Notes: a model not told the origin generated them from the sequence alone. A stretch of DNA of 64,000 nt from JAJECS01 sp965262745 (GCA_965262745.1 OZ253558.1:1240001-1304000); one strand, 5' to 3'. Positions 53,798-63,145 are shown, counted from the first letter of the stretch. Program-made: numbers and translations.

Positions 53798-54086
53798 CGA
53801 TGGCAAGAAGGAGCGGGCATAGAGCGTCAGGACCAGGCAACTGTAGAATGGCGTCCGAGATGCGGTGCGCGGCGAACGATCCGAACGTCAAGCGCCGGGA
53901 ACTCGACTCGGAGACGCGATTGGAGGCGAGCGGAAGGCATCCGGCCTCGATAAGCGCCACAGGCGCACGCACCCCGACCAATTGATCTGCGGGTCGCTCG
54001 GCGTCGCTTGGACACTTGCGCCTGTTCCTTCGATACAGAAACGTCCACACACCGAGTTCCGCGCGGCGCAGCCGGGCCGGCCCGTT

Positions 54087-55709
54087 ATGGAAACCAATCC
54101 CACCCTCCAAGTAGCCACGTTCGCGGGCGGCCTCGCGCTTCTGATCTACGGCATGCGCATCTCCGGCCGTGGCCTCGAGCAAATGGCCGGTCCCCGCATG
54201 CGTACGTGGCTGCACCGCCTGACCCAACGGCGCTTGGCCGGTGCGGGCGTGGGCGCCGCGCTGACCGCGCTGATGCAGAGCTCCAGCGCGACCTCGGTTC
54301 TGCTGGTCAGCCTGACCTCGGCCGGCCTGCTGCCGTTCGGGCAGACCATCGCGGTGCTGCTTGGCGCAGGCGTCGGTTCCACGTTGACCGTGCACCTGAT
54401 CGCCTTCAATGTGCTCGACTGGGCGCCGTTGATCCTGGCGCTGGGCGTGGCCTTGATCATGGCGACGCGGCATCCGGCCTACGTCTACCTGGGGCGTGCC
54501 ATCTTCGGGTTTGGCCTGCTGTTCATGGGGATGTGGCTGCTGGTGCGTGCCATGGCGCCGCTGCGCGGGAATGAGACGTTTGCCGACCTGCTGAGTGATT
54601 TGACCGGCGCGCCGATCCTATTGCTGCTCATCAGCTTGATATTCACCGCGCTGGTGCAAAGTAGTGCGGCGACGATGGGCGTGGCAATCGGCCTAGCGCT
54701 GAACGGCGCGATTGGTCTCGATGCGGCCCTTCCGTTGATGCTCGGCGCCAACATTGGCACCACCGCGACCGGGCTGATCGCCAGCGTCGGCTCGGGCGTG
54801 GAATCGCGTCGCGTGGCCGTCTCGCACGTGATGCTCAAGCTGGTGGGCGCGGCGATCGTGTTTCCGCTGTTGGGGCTGATCGGCCCACTGATCGCCGCCA
54901 CCGCGCCCGACGTCCCGCGCCAAATCGCCAACAGCCACACCTTCTTCAACCTCGCGCTGCTCATCGTGTTCTTGCCCGTGGCCGTGCCGGCCGCCTGGTT
55001 GATCCGGCGCGTCGTGCCCGAGCCGCGCCGTGAGCCCGACCGCGTCGAGGCCTACCTCGATCCGATCACGCTCGAATCGCCGGCGGTGGCGATCGGCCAG
55101 GCCACGCGCGCCGTGCTGCGCATGGGCGAGATCGTGCAGGCCATGCTGCGTGACGCGCAGCGGGCGATGGAGACCAACGATGAGTCGCTGGTGCTGGATG
55201 TGCGCGAACGCGACGACCAAGTCGATCAGCTCCAGCGCGCGATTCGCACCTACCTCACGGCCCTGGCAACGAACGAGCGGCTGTCCGCCGATGAATCCGA
55301 TCGCGAGATCGGCCTGCTCCACGCCGTCAATGATCTCGAGAACATCGGCGATGTCTTGGACAAGAATCTCGCCGAACTGGCTCTCAAGAAGATTCATGGC
55401 CGCCACGCCTTTTCACCGGAGGGGGCGGCCGATTTACGCGAGTTCCACGACATCGTGAGCACCGAGCTGGGCCGGGCCCTGTCGTCATTCGCCTCCGGCG
55501 ACGCGGAGCTGGCGGCGGACGTGATCGCGCTCAAGTCGCGCGTGAGCGACCTGGAGCGCGACATGCGGCGGCGGCACATCCAGCGGCTCTACGCCGGTCG
55601 TGCCGAAAGCATCGACACCAGCGACATCCACCTGGACGTGCTCATCAACCTCAAGCGCATCAATACGCACGCGACGAACCTGGCCTACGTCGTCACCGAG
55701 CGCGACTAG
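54087..55709 (+). CDS. Na/phosphate cotransporter family protein with C-terminal PhoU-like domain
   Basis: From the ATG at 54087 the protein has 540 residues. Two inverted PNaS repeats carry the QSS motifs (LMQSSSATSVLLVSL and LVQSSAATMGVAIG) that line the substrate site, with eight or more membrane helices. Residues about 330-540 are helical and PhoU-like (DDQVDQLQRAIRTYLTAL, DLENIGDVLDKNLAELA). Expected to import phosphate with sodium across the inner membrane. The frame is open for 74 further codons upstream without membrane features. Confidence 0.9.
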   Translation: METNPTLQVATFAGGLALLIYGMRISGRGLEQMAGPRMRTWLHRLTQRRLAGAGVGAALTALMQSSSATSVLLVSLTSAGLLPFGQTIAVLLGAGVGSTLTVHLIAFNVLDWAPLILALGVALIMATRHPAYVYLGRAIFGFGLLFMGMWLLVRAMAPLRGNETFADLLSDLTGAPILLLLISLIFTALVQSSAATMGVAIGLALNGAIGLDAALPLMLGANIGTTATGLIASVGSGVESRRVAVSHVMLKLVGAAIVFPLLGLIGPLIAATAPDVPRQIANSHTFFNLALLIVFLPVAVPAAWLIRRVVPEPRREPDRVEAYLDPITLESPAVAIGQATRAVLRMGEIVQAMLRDAQRAMETNDESLVLDVRERDDQVDQLQRAIRTYLTALATNERLSADESDREIGLLHAVNDLENIGDVLDKNLAELALKKIHGRHAFSPEGAADLREFHDIVSTELGRALSSFASGDAELAADVIALKSRVSDLERDMRRRHIQRLYAGRAESIDTSDIHLDVLINLKRINTHATNLAYVVTERD

Positions 55710-55838
55710 CCTGGTCGCGGAGAGCGACGCCCGCGCTGGGTTGGCCACACCGGATCAGCCCGCACGGGATCTGGGGCGTGTTGCGTCGAGCTGGGCTCAA
55801 GCCTCGGGCGAAACGCCTGGGCCTGATCACGAGCGGTG

Positions 55839-56327
55839 CTGATGCTCCTCATATGGGACGCACTGTCAATAGACGCTGCCGGGCGGCGAACGGCAGGTGC
55901 CGGAGGGGCGGTTGACCTCCACCGCCGCAACCTCGGCGGCGTGAATGTACCGGGTCAGGCTGGACCCGTAGGCGCCCGTGCCTTCGACCCCACAGCGCTC
56001 GACGGTGCCGAAGCCACGAAGCCAGGCCAGCAGCTCGCGGTGACCGGCCGGGGTGGTCGGAAACGCCCGCAGCCCGAACTCAGCGCCACGCGCGTCGAGG
56101 GCGACCACCGCCTGCTGGTCGCGATGCGTGTCGACGCCCACGGTGACACACAGGCGCGTATCTGTAATGGTGCGTATGGCCTTCCTTTCGTCGGCCACCC
56201 AGAGGTCGAGGGGTGGCCGCACGTGCTGGGACGGCGGACAGGACAGGGACGAGCCGCGTCGACAAGGCTCCTATGAGGTCACGTTCGCCCGACCCGTGCA
56301 TGCCAGGTCGGTGCTCAGGCTCGACCA
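55839..56327 (-). mobile_element. internally deleted IS110 element
   Basis: Only 11 bp of one end (CTGATGCTCCT) remain, then the sequence jumps to the 5' part of the transposase and the other end shared with 39092-39151. The minus strand (55866-56222) still encodes VTVGVDTHRDQQAVVALD and GVEGTGAYGSSLTRYIHA, the DEDD domain start. Confidence 0.8.
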
Positions 56328-56329
56328 AC

Positions 56330-57236
56330 GGTTGCGTCAGAACTCAGGGCTCGCGTGGGTAGCGTAGCCTCGTCGAGGCCGTGACGAGGAGACGCCAATG
56401 GACTGTCCCCACTGCCGATCGACCGCCACGACCAGCCGCAAGGATCGGACCGCGCTTGGCTACCCACGGTTCAACTGCCGGTCATGCAGACATCGCTTCA
56501 ACCAGCGAACCGGCACGCCGTTCAACGATCTGCAGTACCCGACGGATGTGGTGACGCTCGCCGTGCTATGGCGCCTGCGCTACAAACTGAGCTTCCGCGA
56601 TGTGGCCGAGTTGCTGCTGCAGCGTGGTTTCGAGCTGACCCACGAGACGGTGCGGGCCTGGGAGTTCCGCTTCGCGCCCCTGCTGGCCGACCAGCTCCGC
56701 CGTAAGCGGCGCGGGAGGGCGCGCGTCTCCTGGTTCCTCGACGAGACGTACGTGAAGGTCGCCGGGTGCTGGTGCTACCTGTATCGAGCGATCGACCGCG
56801 ATGGCGAACTCCTCGAGTCGATGCTCAGCGAACATCGTGACAAGCACGCGGCGCGCCGCTTCCTGCGGATCCTGCTCGAGGTCGCAGGCCACAAGCCGCT
56901 GCGGGTCACCATCGATCATCACCCGGCCTACCGCAAGGCGATTCGCTGGATCCTCGGTCGGACGGTTCTCCACCGACGCAACCAGTATCTGAACAACCTC
57001 GCCGAACAGGACCATCGCGCCATCAAGCAGCGCGATTCTGCGCGGCGTTTGACGAGCTACGACACTACTTCCGGATACGGCGCCGAGGCGGCGCCCATGT
57101 CCCGCTGCCCGAGCAGCGACGGCTGTTCGTCGCGCGCTGGCAGGCACTGGTCAGCGAGATGGCTGGCGGCGTAAGTAGGGAGACCGATGGGGGCTCCTCG
57201 TCCCTCACCACCAGCGACCTGAGATCTGACGTATCC
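56330..57236 (+). mobile_element. IS6-type insertion sequence, second lineage, damaged
   Basis: Ends GGTTGCGTCAGAACTCAGG and, inverted, GGATACGTCAGATCTCAGG. The 907-bp element interrupts the 3' part of a Gfo/Idh gene at 57236 and abuts the IS110 relic on the left. Confidence 0.82.
56398..57174 (+). pseudogene. IS6 family transposase with internal deletion
   Basis: It has the zinc ribbon (CPHCRSTA, CRSCRHRFN) and DDE core (FLDETYVKVAGCWCYLYRAI, TIDHHPAYRKAI, EQDHRAIKQR) like the copy at 33.8 kb. After IKQR near 57033 about 15 codons are deleted with a shift; the old frame (FCAAFDELRHYF, ARWQALVSEMAGG) is still visible. The catalytic residues remain, but the C-terminus is wrong. Confidence 0.85.
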
Positions 57237-57640
57237 TAGCGGAACTGGTAGCCGATCGGCACGTGCCGGCCGCGATCGGCCGCGAGGCTGAGCACGCCGC
57301 GCAAGTCGTTGAGCGAAGGCGCAGGCGCCTTGTCAATGTGCACGTGCTTGTCGTGGACGAGAGCCTCCCGCGCCCAGCGCAGGTTGTCGTGCGGACGGGT
57401 CTCGATGAAGACGACCTCAATCGTTGGGTCCTCCAGTACGTCACGCGCCGCCAAGTGGCGAACGTCGCTGAACTGCGCGCGTGCGCGCTGGCGCTCCCAT
57501 TCCGCGGCGTCGGGTTCGAACGCGCCCACCAAGTCCATGTGGGGCGAGCGACGAATGGCCTCGGCCTTGCCCCAGGCGTGATCGTGGCTGATGCCGATGA
57601 ACGCGGCGCGCAGAGGAGATTCCGCCGGCACCTCAGCCAC
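57236..57640 (-). pseudogene. Gfo/Idh/MocA family oxidoreductase, 5' part only
   Basis: GTG at 57640 overlaps the upstream dehydrogenase stop by 8 bp. The N-terminal Rossmann half is present (LRAAFIGISHDHAWGKAEAI, VHIDKAPAPSLNDL, the family's D/EKP position as DKAP), then the frame meets a TAG formed at the IS6-type junction after VPIGYQFR. The substrate domain is missing. Confidence 0.82.
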
Positions 57641-58676
57641 GCTCACGAATGGCCTCCGGCGCGACATCCGCGACGTCAATCGCCTCCCCGGTCTCGGAAC
57701 TGCGCAGCAGCGCCTGCAGCACGGCCATGGTGGCCAGATTGTTACGCCCGCTGCTGGCAGGCTCTTTGCCCAACCGGAAGGAGTCCCTGAAGAAGATGGC
57801 GAGGGTCTCCTCTAACCAGGCGTCGTCGTAGCTCGTATCGAGCGTCACCGGTTGCCGGCTGCCGTCGGGCGCAATCTGGATCAGCTCGGCCACGTCGTCA
57901 CCGCGCCCCGGATGCGCGGCGCGGTGCACCAAGGTTGCGGCTTCGCAGTCGATCCGAAATCTATAGCCGGGCTGGTGCGATTCGAAGCTGGACAAGTATT
58001 GGACCACGGAACCGTCGTCGAATTCGAGCGTCGCCTGCAGCGAGCTGGGCGCCGCGGCATCGCTGAATCCTGGCGAAAAGAGGCGGCCGAAGACGCGCGT
58101 CGGACTCCCGGGCATCATCGCGATGAGCGAATCGATGGTGTGGACGTCTGCCCGCCAGAGTCGCGAAGTCCCGTCCTCGGCGGCCGGCTCGCGTGCAGGC
58201 AGATCGTGCCGCAGGTATCCGAAGCCGACCCCTCCCAACGCGCCCTGCGCCAAGAGTTTCGTGATGGTGCGTTCCACCGCCGCGAGCCGGTACTGCTGGG
58301 CGACCACGATCGCCAGGCCCTTCGCCGCGGCGATCTTCACGGCCTCGGCGGCATCGGCGTACTTGGTGGTGAACGGCGTCTCGGTGAAGACGTGCGCCCC
58401 GGCCCTGACGGCCTCCAAGATGATGGCGGCGTGCGCCGACGCCGGCGCACAGACGAAGACGGCCGCAATCTCATGCGCCTGCAGCGCGGCGGCGAGCGAG
58501 GCGTGGCAAGCGAGCTCGGGCAGCTCAGTGAACTTGCGGGCCTCGCCAAACCGCTCCGCGTCCGTGTCCACCAAAGCGACGGGCGTGAAGCCGCCGACCC
58601 AATGCGAGGCGCGGAGGTAGCGCATGCCGCGACCGCCCAGGCCGACGTAGGCGGTGGGAACCGGCTCAGGTTGCAT
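57633..58676 (-). CDS. Gfo/Idh/MocA family oxidoreductase
   Basis: The 347-residue protein has the nucleotide loop TAYVGLGGRGMRYL, FTETPFTTKYADA at the EKP position (here ETP, so the usual lysine is not conserved) and the substrate domain with WRADVHTIDSLIAMMPGSP. Coupled to the truncated paralogue downstream, so the two once formed a pair of dehydrogenases. The lost lysine may mean different chemistry. Confidence 0.85.
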   Translation of the reverse strand: MQPEPVPTAYVGLGGRGMRYLRASHWVGGFTPVALVDTDAERFGEARKFTELPELACHASLAAALQAHEIAAVFVCAPASAHAAIILEAVRAGAHVFTETPFTTKYADAAEAVKIAAAKGLAIVVAQQYRLAAVERTITKLLAQGALGGVGFGYLRHDLPAREPAAEDGTSRLWRADVHTIDSLIAMMPGSPTRVFGRLFSPGFSDAAAPSSLQATLEFDDGSVVQYLSSFESHQPGYRFRIDCEAATLVHRAAHPGRGDDVAELIQIAPDGSRQPVTLDTSYDDAWLEETLAIFFRDSFRLGKEPASSGRNNLATMAVLQALLRSSETGEAIDVADVAPEAIRERG

Positions 58677-58720
58677 GACCGAGATCGAGATTCCAGAAGA
58701 GGCGCACGGGAATTGTAGTC

Positions 58721-58811
58721 GTTGCGTCAGAACTCAGGGCTCGCGTGGGTAGCGTAGCATCGTCGAGGCCGTGACGAGGAGACGCCAATGCCCTGTCCCC
58801 ACTGCCGATCG
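58721..58811 (+). mobile_element. IS6-type element end remnant
   Basis: Nearly identical to 56331-56421 (TIR through the first transposase codons, CPHCRS) and then cut, directly joined to a tRNA-like fragment. One of several IS6 junctions in the window. Confidence 0.85.
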
Positions 58812-58860
58812 GCTAACTCATAAGCTCTTGGCCGCACGTTCGATTCCTGCCTCCGCTACC
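58812..58860 (+). tRNA. 3' half of a degraded tRNA gene
   Basis: ACTCATAAG is anticodon-loop-like (CAT) and GTTCGATTCCTGC followed by CTCCGCTACC looks like a T arm and acceptor 3' strand. The T stem has one mismatch, the anticodon stem does not pair and the 5' half is replaced by IS6-type sequence. Isotype (Met or Ile-type CAT) is only a guess. Confidence 0.35.
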
Positions 58861-58865
58861 GGCCG

Positions 58866-58950
58866 GCCGAGGTGGTGAAACTGGCAGACACGCAGTCCTC
58901 AGGAGGCTGTGAGCAACCCCTCGTGCGGGTTCGAATCCCGCCTTCGCACC
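58866..58950 (+). tRNA. tRNA-Leu (CAG), acceptor stem one base short
   Basis: Loop CTCAGGA gives anticodon CAG with a good stem, there is a long class II variable arm, and the T arm GCGGG-TTCGAAT-CCCGC is perfect. The 5' acceptor GCCGAGG would pair with CTTCGGC, but the gene has CTTCGCACC, so one G is missing. It may be a pseudo-tRNA or carry a sequencing error. Confidence 0.65.
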
Positions 58951-59249
58951 GTCCGACGATCCGCGCTGGTAGGACGTCCGCCAACCCAGGTTTCCGTAAA
59001 TCTTGTGGGCACGCGTGACTCAGGCGCCCGGGATCGTCGCCAGGCGGGGACGGATAGCGACCGTCCGCGGCGCAACGGCAGACTTTCGGCCGCAGCAGCT
59101 CCGCCCGGGACCTCCGGTGAGCCGACCCGCTTGGCCTCCCCAACAGGTGTCAGCAACGCGCCTGCCTGCGCAATGGCTCCAAAGCGCAGCGGATGCGGCT
59201 GCTCAGGCTGTGCTCGGGGCGGCCTGCGACCTCGGTTCGCGTCTGCCGA

Positions 59250-59552
59250 TCACTTGATGTCATCGCGGGATCGAGGCTTTTTTCGGCGACGCCGCGCTTG
59301 GGCCGACCGCAGCGCTAGCCGGGCAAAGTAGGCGCGGCGTGCTGCCAGTGCCCGACGTTGGCGCTCGCATGGATCCAGCACGCCGTCGGGATCGACCTCC
59401 GCTTCGAAGCGCGCGAGAAAGACAGCACGCGCATGGGCTGTCGTCATGCGGGGGTCATGGGCGGCATGCAAGCGAAACGCTCCGATTCGCCCGCGCAGCG
59501 CCATTTCCTTCGGATCTACGTGTATTGGGCGGTCGTCTTCGGCCGACATCAA
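59250..59552 (-). CDS. conserved hypothetical protein of integrase loci
   Basis: The 100-residue protein is rich in Arg and Ala: MALRGRIGAFRLHAAHDPRM, then FLARFEAEVDPDGVLDPCER and a basic helix AYFARLALRSAQARRRRKK. Small proteins of this pattern often lie beside integrases and tRNAs in high-GC genomes. No function known to me. From 59553 to 60091 no gene can be supported; overlapping frames there are Arg-rich and disagree in every strand. Confidence 0.55.
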   Translation of the reverse strand: MMSAEDDRPIHVDPKEMALRGRIGAFRLHAAHDPRMTTAHARAVFLARFEAEVDPDGVLDPCERQRRALAARRAYFARLALRSAQARRRRKKPRSRDDIK

Positions 59553-60091
59553 GCTCCTTGGCCGGTGCGGACTCCTCGTGACATCACGAGTCGTGAGGGC
59601 AAATGCACCGTGCCGCTTGCAAGAGTCTGACCGTTGTCACGGGTGCACGTAATCCAGGAATCTGCACTCTCGGTGGCGAATTTCGCCGATCCACTTTTGT
59701 GAGGAGGGGAGACGCGGCTCGAACCCGCAACGTCCAGCCGGGCTGGAGCCATCTCCTGCCCGTTCCGAACCGCCTGGTCGAACTGTGGCATTCGGGCACG
59801 TACCTTCGGCGGGGGTGGAGGCGTGGACTTCACCGGCGAGTGCGGAAGCGCGCATTCACCTCGTCGACCCAACCGACGTCCAGGGGCGGCCATCGGCGAG
59901 CGGTCTGCCGCCTTCGCGGTGAACCGCGAGTCACCGGAACGCTGTCCTGATTGACACACGTCCCCCATCGCCGTGCCTTCGCGATGCGCTTGGTGAGTGC
60001 CGGTGACCGGAGCGGCTCCGCGAATGGCGCACCGGCCGGACGACCCAAGACTCCCCGCCAGAATCAGATCCCCGCGTCGTTGGTCGCGCGG

Positions 60092-60664
60092 CTAGAGCCG
60101 GTCGCCGGGTGACAGGCAACGGGGAGCTTCACGGGCGCGCGTCGACGCGGCGCTGGCGGCATAGCGGCCCACCATCGCGCGACTGCGCCAGCCGGCCACG
60201 CGCATGAGGTCCGTCTCTTGCCCGCCGGCCACCAGCCAAGCGTGGGCAAAGGAGTGGCGCAGCTGGTGGGGATGCACGTTGCGGGTCCCGGCCTCGCGCG
60301 CCCGGTTGCGCACGATCTGATACACGCCGCTTGGCGTGATCGGCCAAGCCCGCCCCAGAAACAGCGCCGCAGCCTCGGCGTCCTTATGCACCGGCCGGCC
60401 CTGGAGATAGCGATCCAACGCCTGGCCCTACTTTCGGCCCAACGGCACCAGTCGCTCGCGGCCGCCCTTGCCCATCACGCGCAGCAGGCTTTCGTCGAGG
60501 TCCAGATCGTCGCCGCGCACCGCGGCCACCTCGCCCCGCCGCATGCCCGTTGCAGTCAGGAATTGCACGACCAGACGCACCGTCTGCTTGTATGTGCCGA
60601 GCGTGGCCTGCAACTTGCTCTCGGGGGCCAGCGTTCGCCGCCACGACAGGGCCAGGTTGACCAC
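60092..60664 (-). pseudogene. tyrosine recombinase (phage-type integrase), decayed
   Basis: An N-terminal SAM-like stretch (LALSWRRTLAPESKLQATLG) runs directly into the catalytic domain (FLTATGMRRGEVAAVRGDDL, GKGGRERLVPLGRK), so about 60 residues between them are deleted. After GRK comes an in-frame TAG at 60428, then ALDRYLQGRPVHK, HPHQLRHSFAHAWLVAGG and VAGWRSRAMVGRYA continue the same frame. The Arg, Lys, H-x-x-R and Tyr positions are present. It would have mobilised an element at the neighbouring tRNA genes. Confidence 0.8.
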
Positions 60665-60896
60665 GTCACGGCAGCCGAGCGACGGTAGCGCGCCGCATCT
60701 GCGGGCGGCCTTTGGGACGAAGCACGAGTCAGGAGAGAGTTTGGATTTGGCGTCGGCCGCCTATGGCACGGAGCGACTTAGTGTGTGACGAAGACACTTA
60801 AGAAGTATCTAGTTATGGTGTCTTCAAGCGGTGTGTCAGGGTCATCTGCCTCGCCTCAGGAGGCGAACGAACTCTCCCAAACCTGTAAACACCGCT

Positions 60897-60972
60897 TGGA
60901 GCCCACACCCGGAATTGAACCGGGGACCTCGTCCTTACCAAGAACGCGCTCTTCCAACTGAGCTATGTGGGC
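60897..60972 (-). tRNA. tRNA-Thr (GGT)
   Basis: The acceptor GCCCACA pairs with TGTGGGC, the anticodon loop TTGGTAA gives GGT, the T arm CCCGG-TTCAATT-CCGGG is perfect and CCA is encoded at the 3' end. The 230 bp between the integrase relic and this gene contain nothing else recognisable. Confidence 0.95.
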
Positions 60973-61027
60973 CTGGCGCCGAGCTGCGGTCGCCGAAGCG
61001 ACGCGGCGTCGGCTAGGCGCGGGCGGA

Positions 61028-61498
61028 TCACTGCGCCAGCGCTTCGACTACCTCCTCCGCGTGGTCATCGGGCGACACGTCGGGCCACACGGCGCTCACC
61101 ATGCCGTCCTCGTCGATGAGGAACGTGGCGCGTTGCGTGCCCATGAACGTCCGGCCGCGCATCGTCTTCTCGACCCACACGCCATAGGCCTCAACGGCCT
61201 GGTGCTCGACGTCGGCCAGCAGGGGAAAGTTGAGGCTGAATTTGCTGCTGAAGCGCTGGTGCGACCCCACCGGGTCGTCACTCACCCCGAACACGGCGGT
61301 CCCGCGCTCCGCGATTTCGGACATCCGGTCCCGAAAGCCGCACACTTCGCGGGTGCAGCCTGGCGTGTCGTCTCGCGGATAGAAAAAGAGCACGACCTTG
61401 CGGCCCCGCTGCTCGTCGAGCCGGACCAAGCTTCCGTCAGTCGCTTCGAGCGCAAAATCGGGGGCTCGGTCGCCCACGGCCGGCATTGCCATGCGCAT
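61028..61498 (-). CDS. bcp: thioredoxin-dependent peroxiredoxin (BCP/PrxQ type)
   Basis: The ATG at 61498 follows GAAGG and gives 156 residues: MPAVGDRAPDFALEATDGS, then FFYPRDDTPGCTREVCGFRD with the peroxidatic Cys and a resolving Cys five residues on, as in PrxQ. Reduces peroxides in the cytoplasm with thioredoxin. The frame is open 26 codons further upstream without conservation. Confidence 0.93.
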   Translation of the reverse strand: MRMAMPAVGDRAPDFALEATDGSLVRLDEQRGRKVVLFFYPRDDTPGCTREVCGFRDRMSEIAERGTAVFGVSDDPVGSHQRFSSKFSLNFPLLADVEHQAVEAYGVWVEKTMRGRTFMGTQRATFLIDEDGMVSAVWPDVSPDDHAEEVVEALAQ

Positions 61499-61619
61499 AT
61501 CCCTTCTCGCGTAGCGCTCCATCATCGCATCCCTGGCCCCGTGAGGCCGACCCTGGCGGGGCGTCTGTGCGACCATCGGCGCCGCGCACCCTGACGCCCC
61601 TTGGAAACCCTATACGCGC

Positions 61620-62396
61620 ATGAGCACCCCCGGCGCCGGCCCCTCGTTTGACCTGACCAACCGCGTAGCCCTGGTGACTGGCGGCGGTCGGGGCATCGGC
61701 CGCGGCATTGCCCTCGCGCTGGCGCAGGCGGGCGCGGATGTCGTGCTGGCGGCGCGCTCGCGCGATCAACTCGACGCCACCGCCGACGAGATCCAGAGCC
61801 TGGGTCGCCGCGCGCTCGCAGTCCCGACGAACGTGGCGGACCTGGACGAGCTCGCCGCGCTGTTCGCCGCAGCCGACGACGAGTTCGGCCGTCTCGACAT
61901 CCTGGTAAACAACGCCGGCATCGGTCTGCGCACGCCGGTGCTCGAGGTGACGCCCGAAGAGTGGGATCGGGTCCTCAACATCAATCTGCGCAGCGTGTTC
62001 TTCGCGTCGCAATACGGGCTGCGCCTGATGGTGCGCGGCGGCTATGGCCGCGTCATCAACACCGCGTCGCTCACCAGCTTTCTAGGATTCAAGCCGATTT
62101 CGGTCTACGGCGCGTCGAAGGGCGGCGTCGCGCAGCTCACCAAAGCGCTCGCCGTGGAGTTTGCCGAGCAGAACATCACCGTCAATGCCATCGCGCCCGG
62201 CTATATCTTGACCGACCTCACCCAGCCGCGGCACGACGATCCGGTGTGGAACACCTGGATTCTGGGACGCACGCCGATGAACCGCTGGGGCCTCCCGGAG
62301 GACCTGGCCGGGGCGGTGGTGTTCCTCGCCTCCGAGTCGTCGGCGTTCGTGTCCGGACACGTCCTGCCGATCGACGGAGGCTGGCTGGCCGGATAG
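61620..62396 (+). CDS. SDR family oxidoreductase
   Basis: The 258-residue classical SDR has VALVTGGGRGIGRGIAL, NNAGIG, a catalytic Ser and YGASKGG, and the C-terminal VFLASESSAFVSGHVLPIDG typical of 3-oxoacyl-ACP-reductase- or gluconate-5-dehydrogenase-like enzymes. Substrate unknown. Divergent from the peroxiredoxin. Confidence 0.88.
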   Translation: MSTPGAGPSFDLTNRVALVTGGGRGIGRGIALALAQAGADVVLAARSRDQLDATADEIQSLGRRALAVPTNVADLDELAALFAAADDEFGRLDILVNNAGIGLRTPVLEVTPEEWDRVLNINLRSVFFASQYGLRLMVRGGYGRVINTASLTSFLGFKPISVYGASKGGVAQLTKALAVEFAEQNITVNAIAPGYILTDLTQPRHDDPVWNTWILGRTPMNRWGLPEDLAGAVVFLASESSAFVSGHVLPIDGGWLAG

Positions 62397-62411
62397 AGCG
62401 CCGCGCCGGTC

Positions 62412-62843
62412 TTAGCCGGTGCGCGGGCCGACGGATGCGGGCTCGATCCACACCGCGCCGTCCCGGTACCACTCCTTCTTCCAGATCGGCACGGTCGTCT
62501 TGAGCGTGTCGATGATGTAACGGCAGGCTTCGAAGGCCTCGGCGCGGTGCGGCGCGCCGACCGCGATCACGACGCTGGCCTCACCAATCTGCAGCTCGCC
62601 AACCCGATGCTCGATCTCCACATCCGTCAGGCCCCAACGCTCTTCGACCTGCCGCACGATGCGGTCAAGCTCCTGCAGCGCCATGGGTTCGAACGCTTCA
62701 TATTCCAGCTTTACGACCGGACGGCCGTCCATGTTGTCGCGCACGATGCCGTGGAAGGTGCAGATGCCGCCGTTGCCGGGCCGCGCGACCCGTTTGGTCA
62801 GCACGTCGGCATCGATGGGCTCGGGTGTCAGCCTGATGTTCAT
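62412..62843 (-). CDS. moaE: molybdopterin synthase catalytic subunit MoaE
   Basis: The 143-residue protein has GGICTFHGIVRDNMDGRPV, LEYEAFEPMALQELDRI, VIAVGAPHRAEAFEACRYII and VPIWKKEWYRDGAVW with the active-site lysines. It transfers sulphur from the MoaD tail to precursor Z to make molybdopterin. Its start overlaps the moaD stop as ATGA. Confidence 0.95.
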   Translation of the reverse strand: MNIRLTPEPIDADVLTKRVARPGNGGICTFHGIVRDNMDGRPVVKLEYEAFEPMALQELDRIVRQVEERWGLTDVEIEHRVGELQIGEASVVIAVGAPHRAEAFEACRYIIDTLKTTVPIWKKEWYRDGAVWIEPASVGPRTG

Positions 62844-63145
62844 GCGCCCCCCGAGACCGGCGGGATCACCGCAAGCTCATCGCCGTCCTCCAAGACCGTC
62901 TGCGGCGGCACGAACTGCTGGTTGCGCGCGAACGAGACGTAATCAACACGGCCGGCCAGCGCCGGCACATCGGCCGCCAGCAGCTGAAACAGGCCGCGGG
63001 CCGTGGTGCCTTCAGGTACGCGCGCCTCGCGCCGACGCTCGCCCGCCGCCTCGGCCACCGAGGCAAACAGCAGCAGCGAGACCCGGATCGTTGTGCCAGC
63101 CGGCCGGGCATCCGCGGCCGCGTGCGGTGCCGTTGAACCACTCAT
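62840..63145 (-). CDS. moaD: molybdopterin synthase sulphur carrier subunit MoaD
   Basis: A 101-residue ubiquitin-like protein with VSLLLFASVAEAAGERRREA, VDYVSFARNQQFVPP and DGDELAVIPPVSGGA. Active MoaD must end in Gly-Gly for thiocarboxylation; here one Ala follows the pair before TGA. That could need trimming, for which the M67 protease at 21363 is a candidate type, or the Ala may be tolerated. Coupled to moaE. The N-terminal 20 residues are extra. Confidence 0.9.
   Translation of the reverse strand: MSGSTAPHAAADARPAGTTIRVSLLLFASVAEAAGERRREARVPEGTTARGLFQLLAADVPALAGRVDYVSFARNQQFVPPQTVLEDGDELAVIPPVSGGA

Noticed and set aside
59695..59785. tRNA-like minus-strand sequence with GCGGGTTCGAGCC
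   Set aside because: The T-loop-like part is present, but no anticodon stem-loop of seven bases or pairing acceptor could be formed; the central hairpin TCCAGC-CCG-GCTGGA is not tRNA-like.
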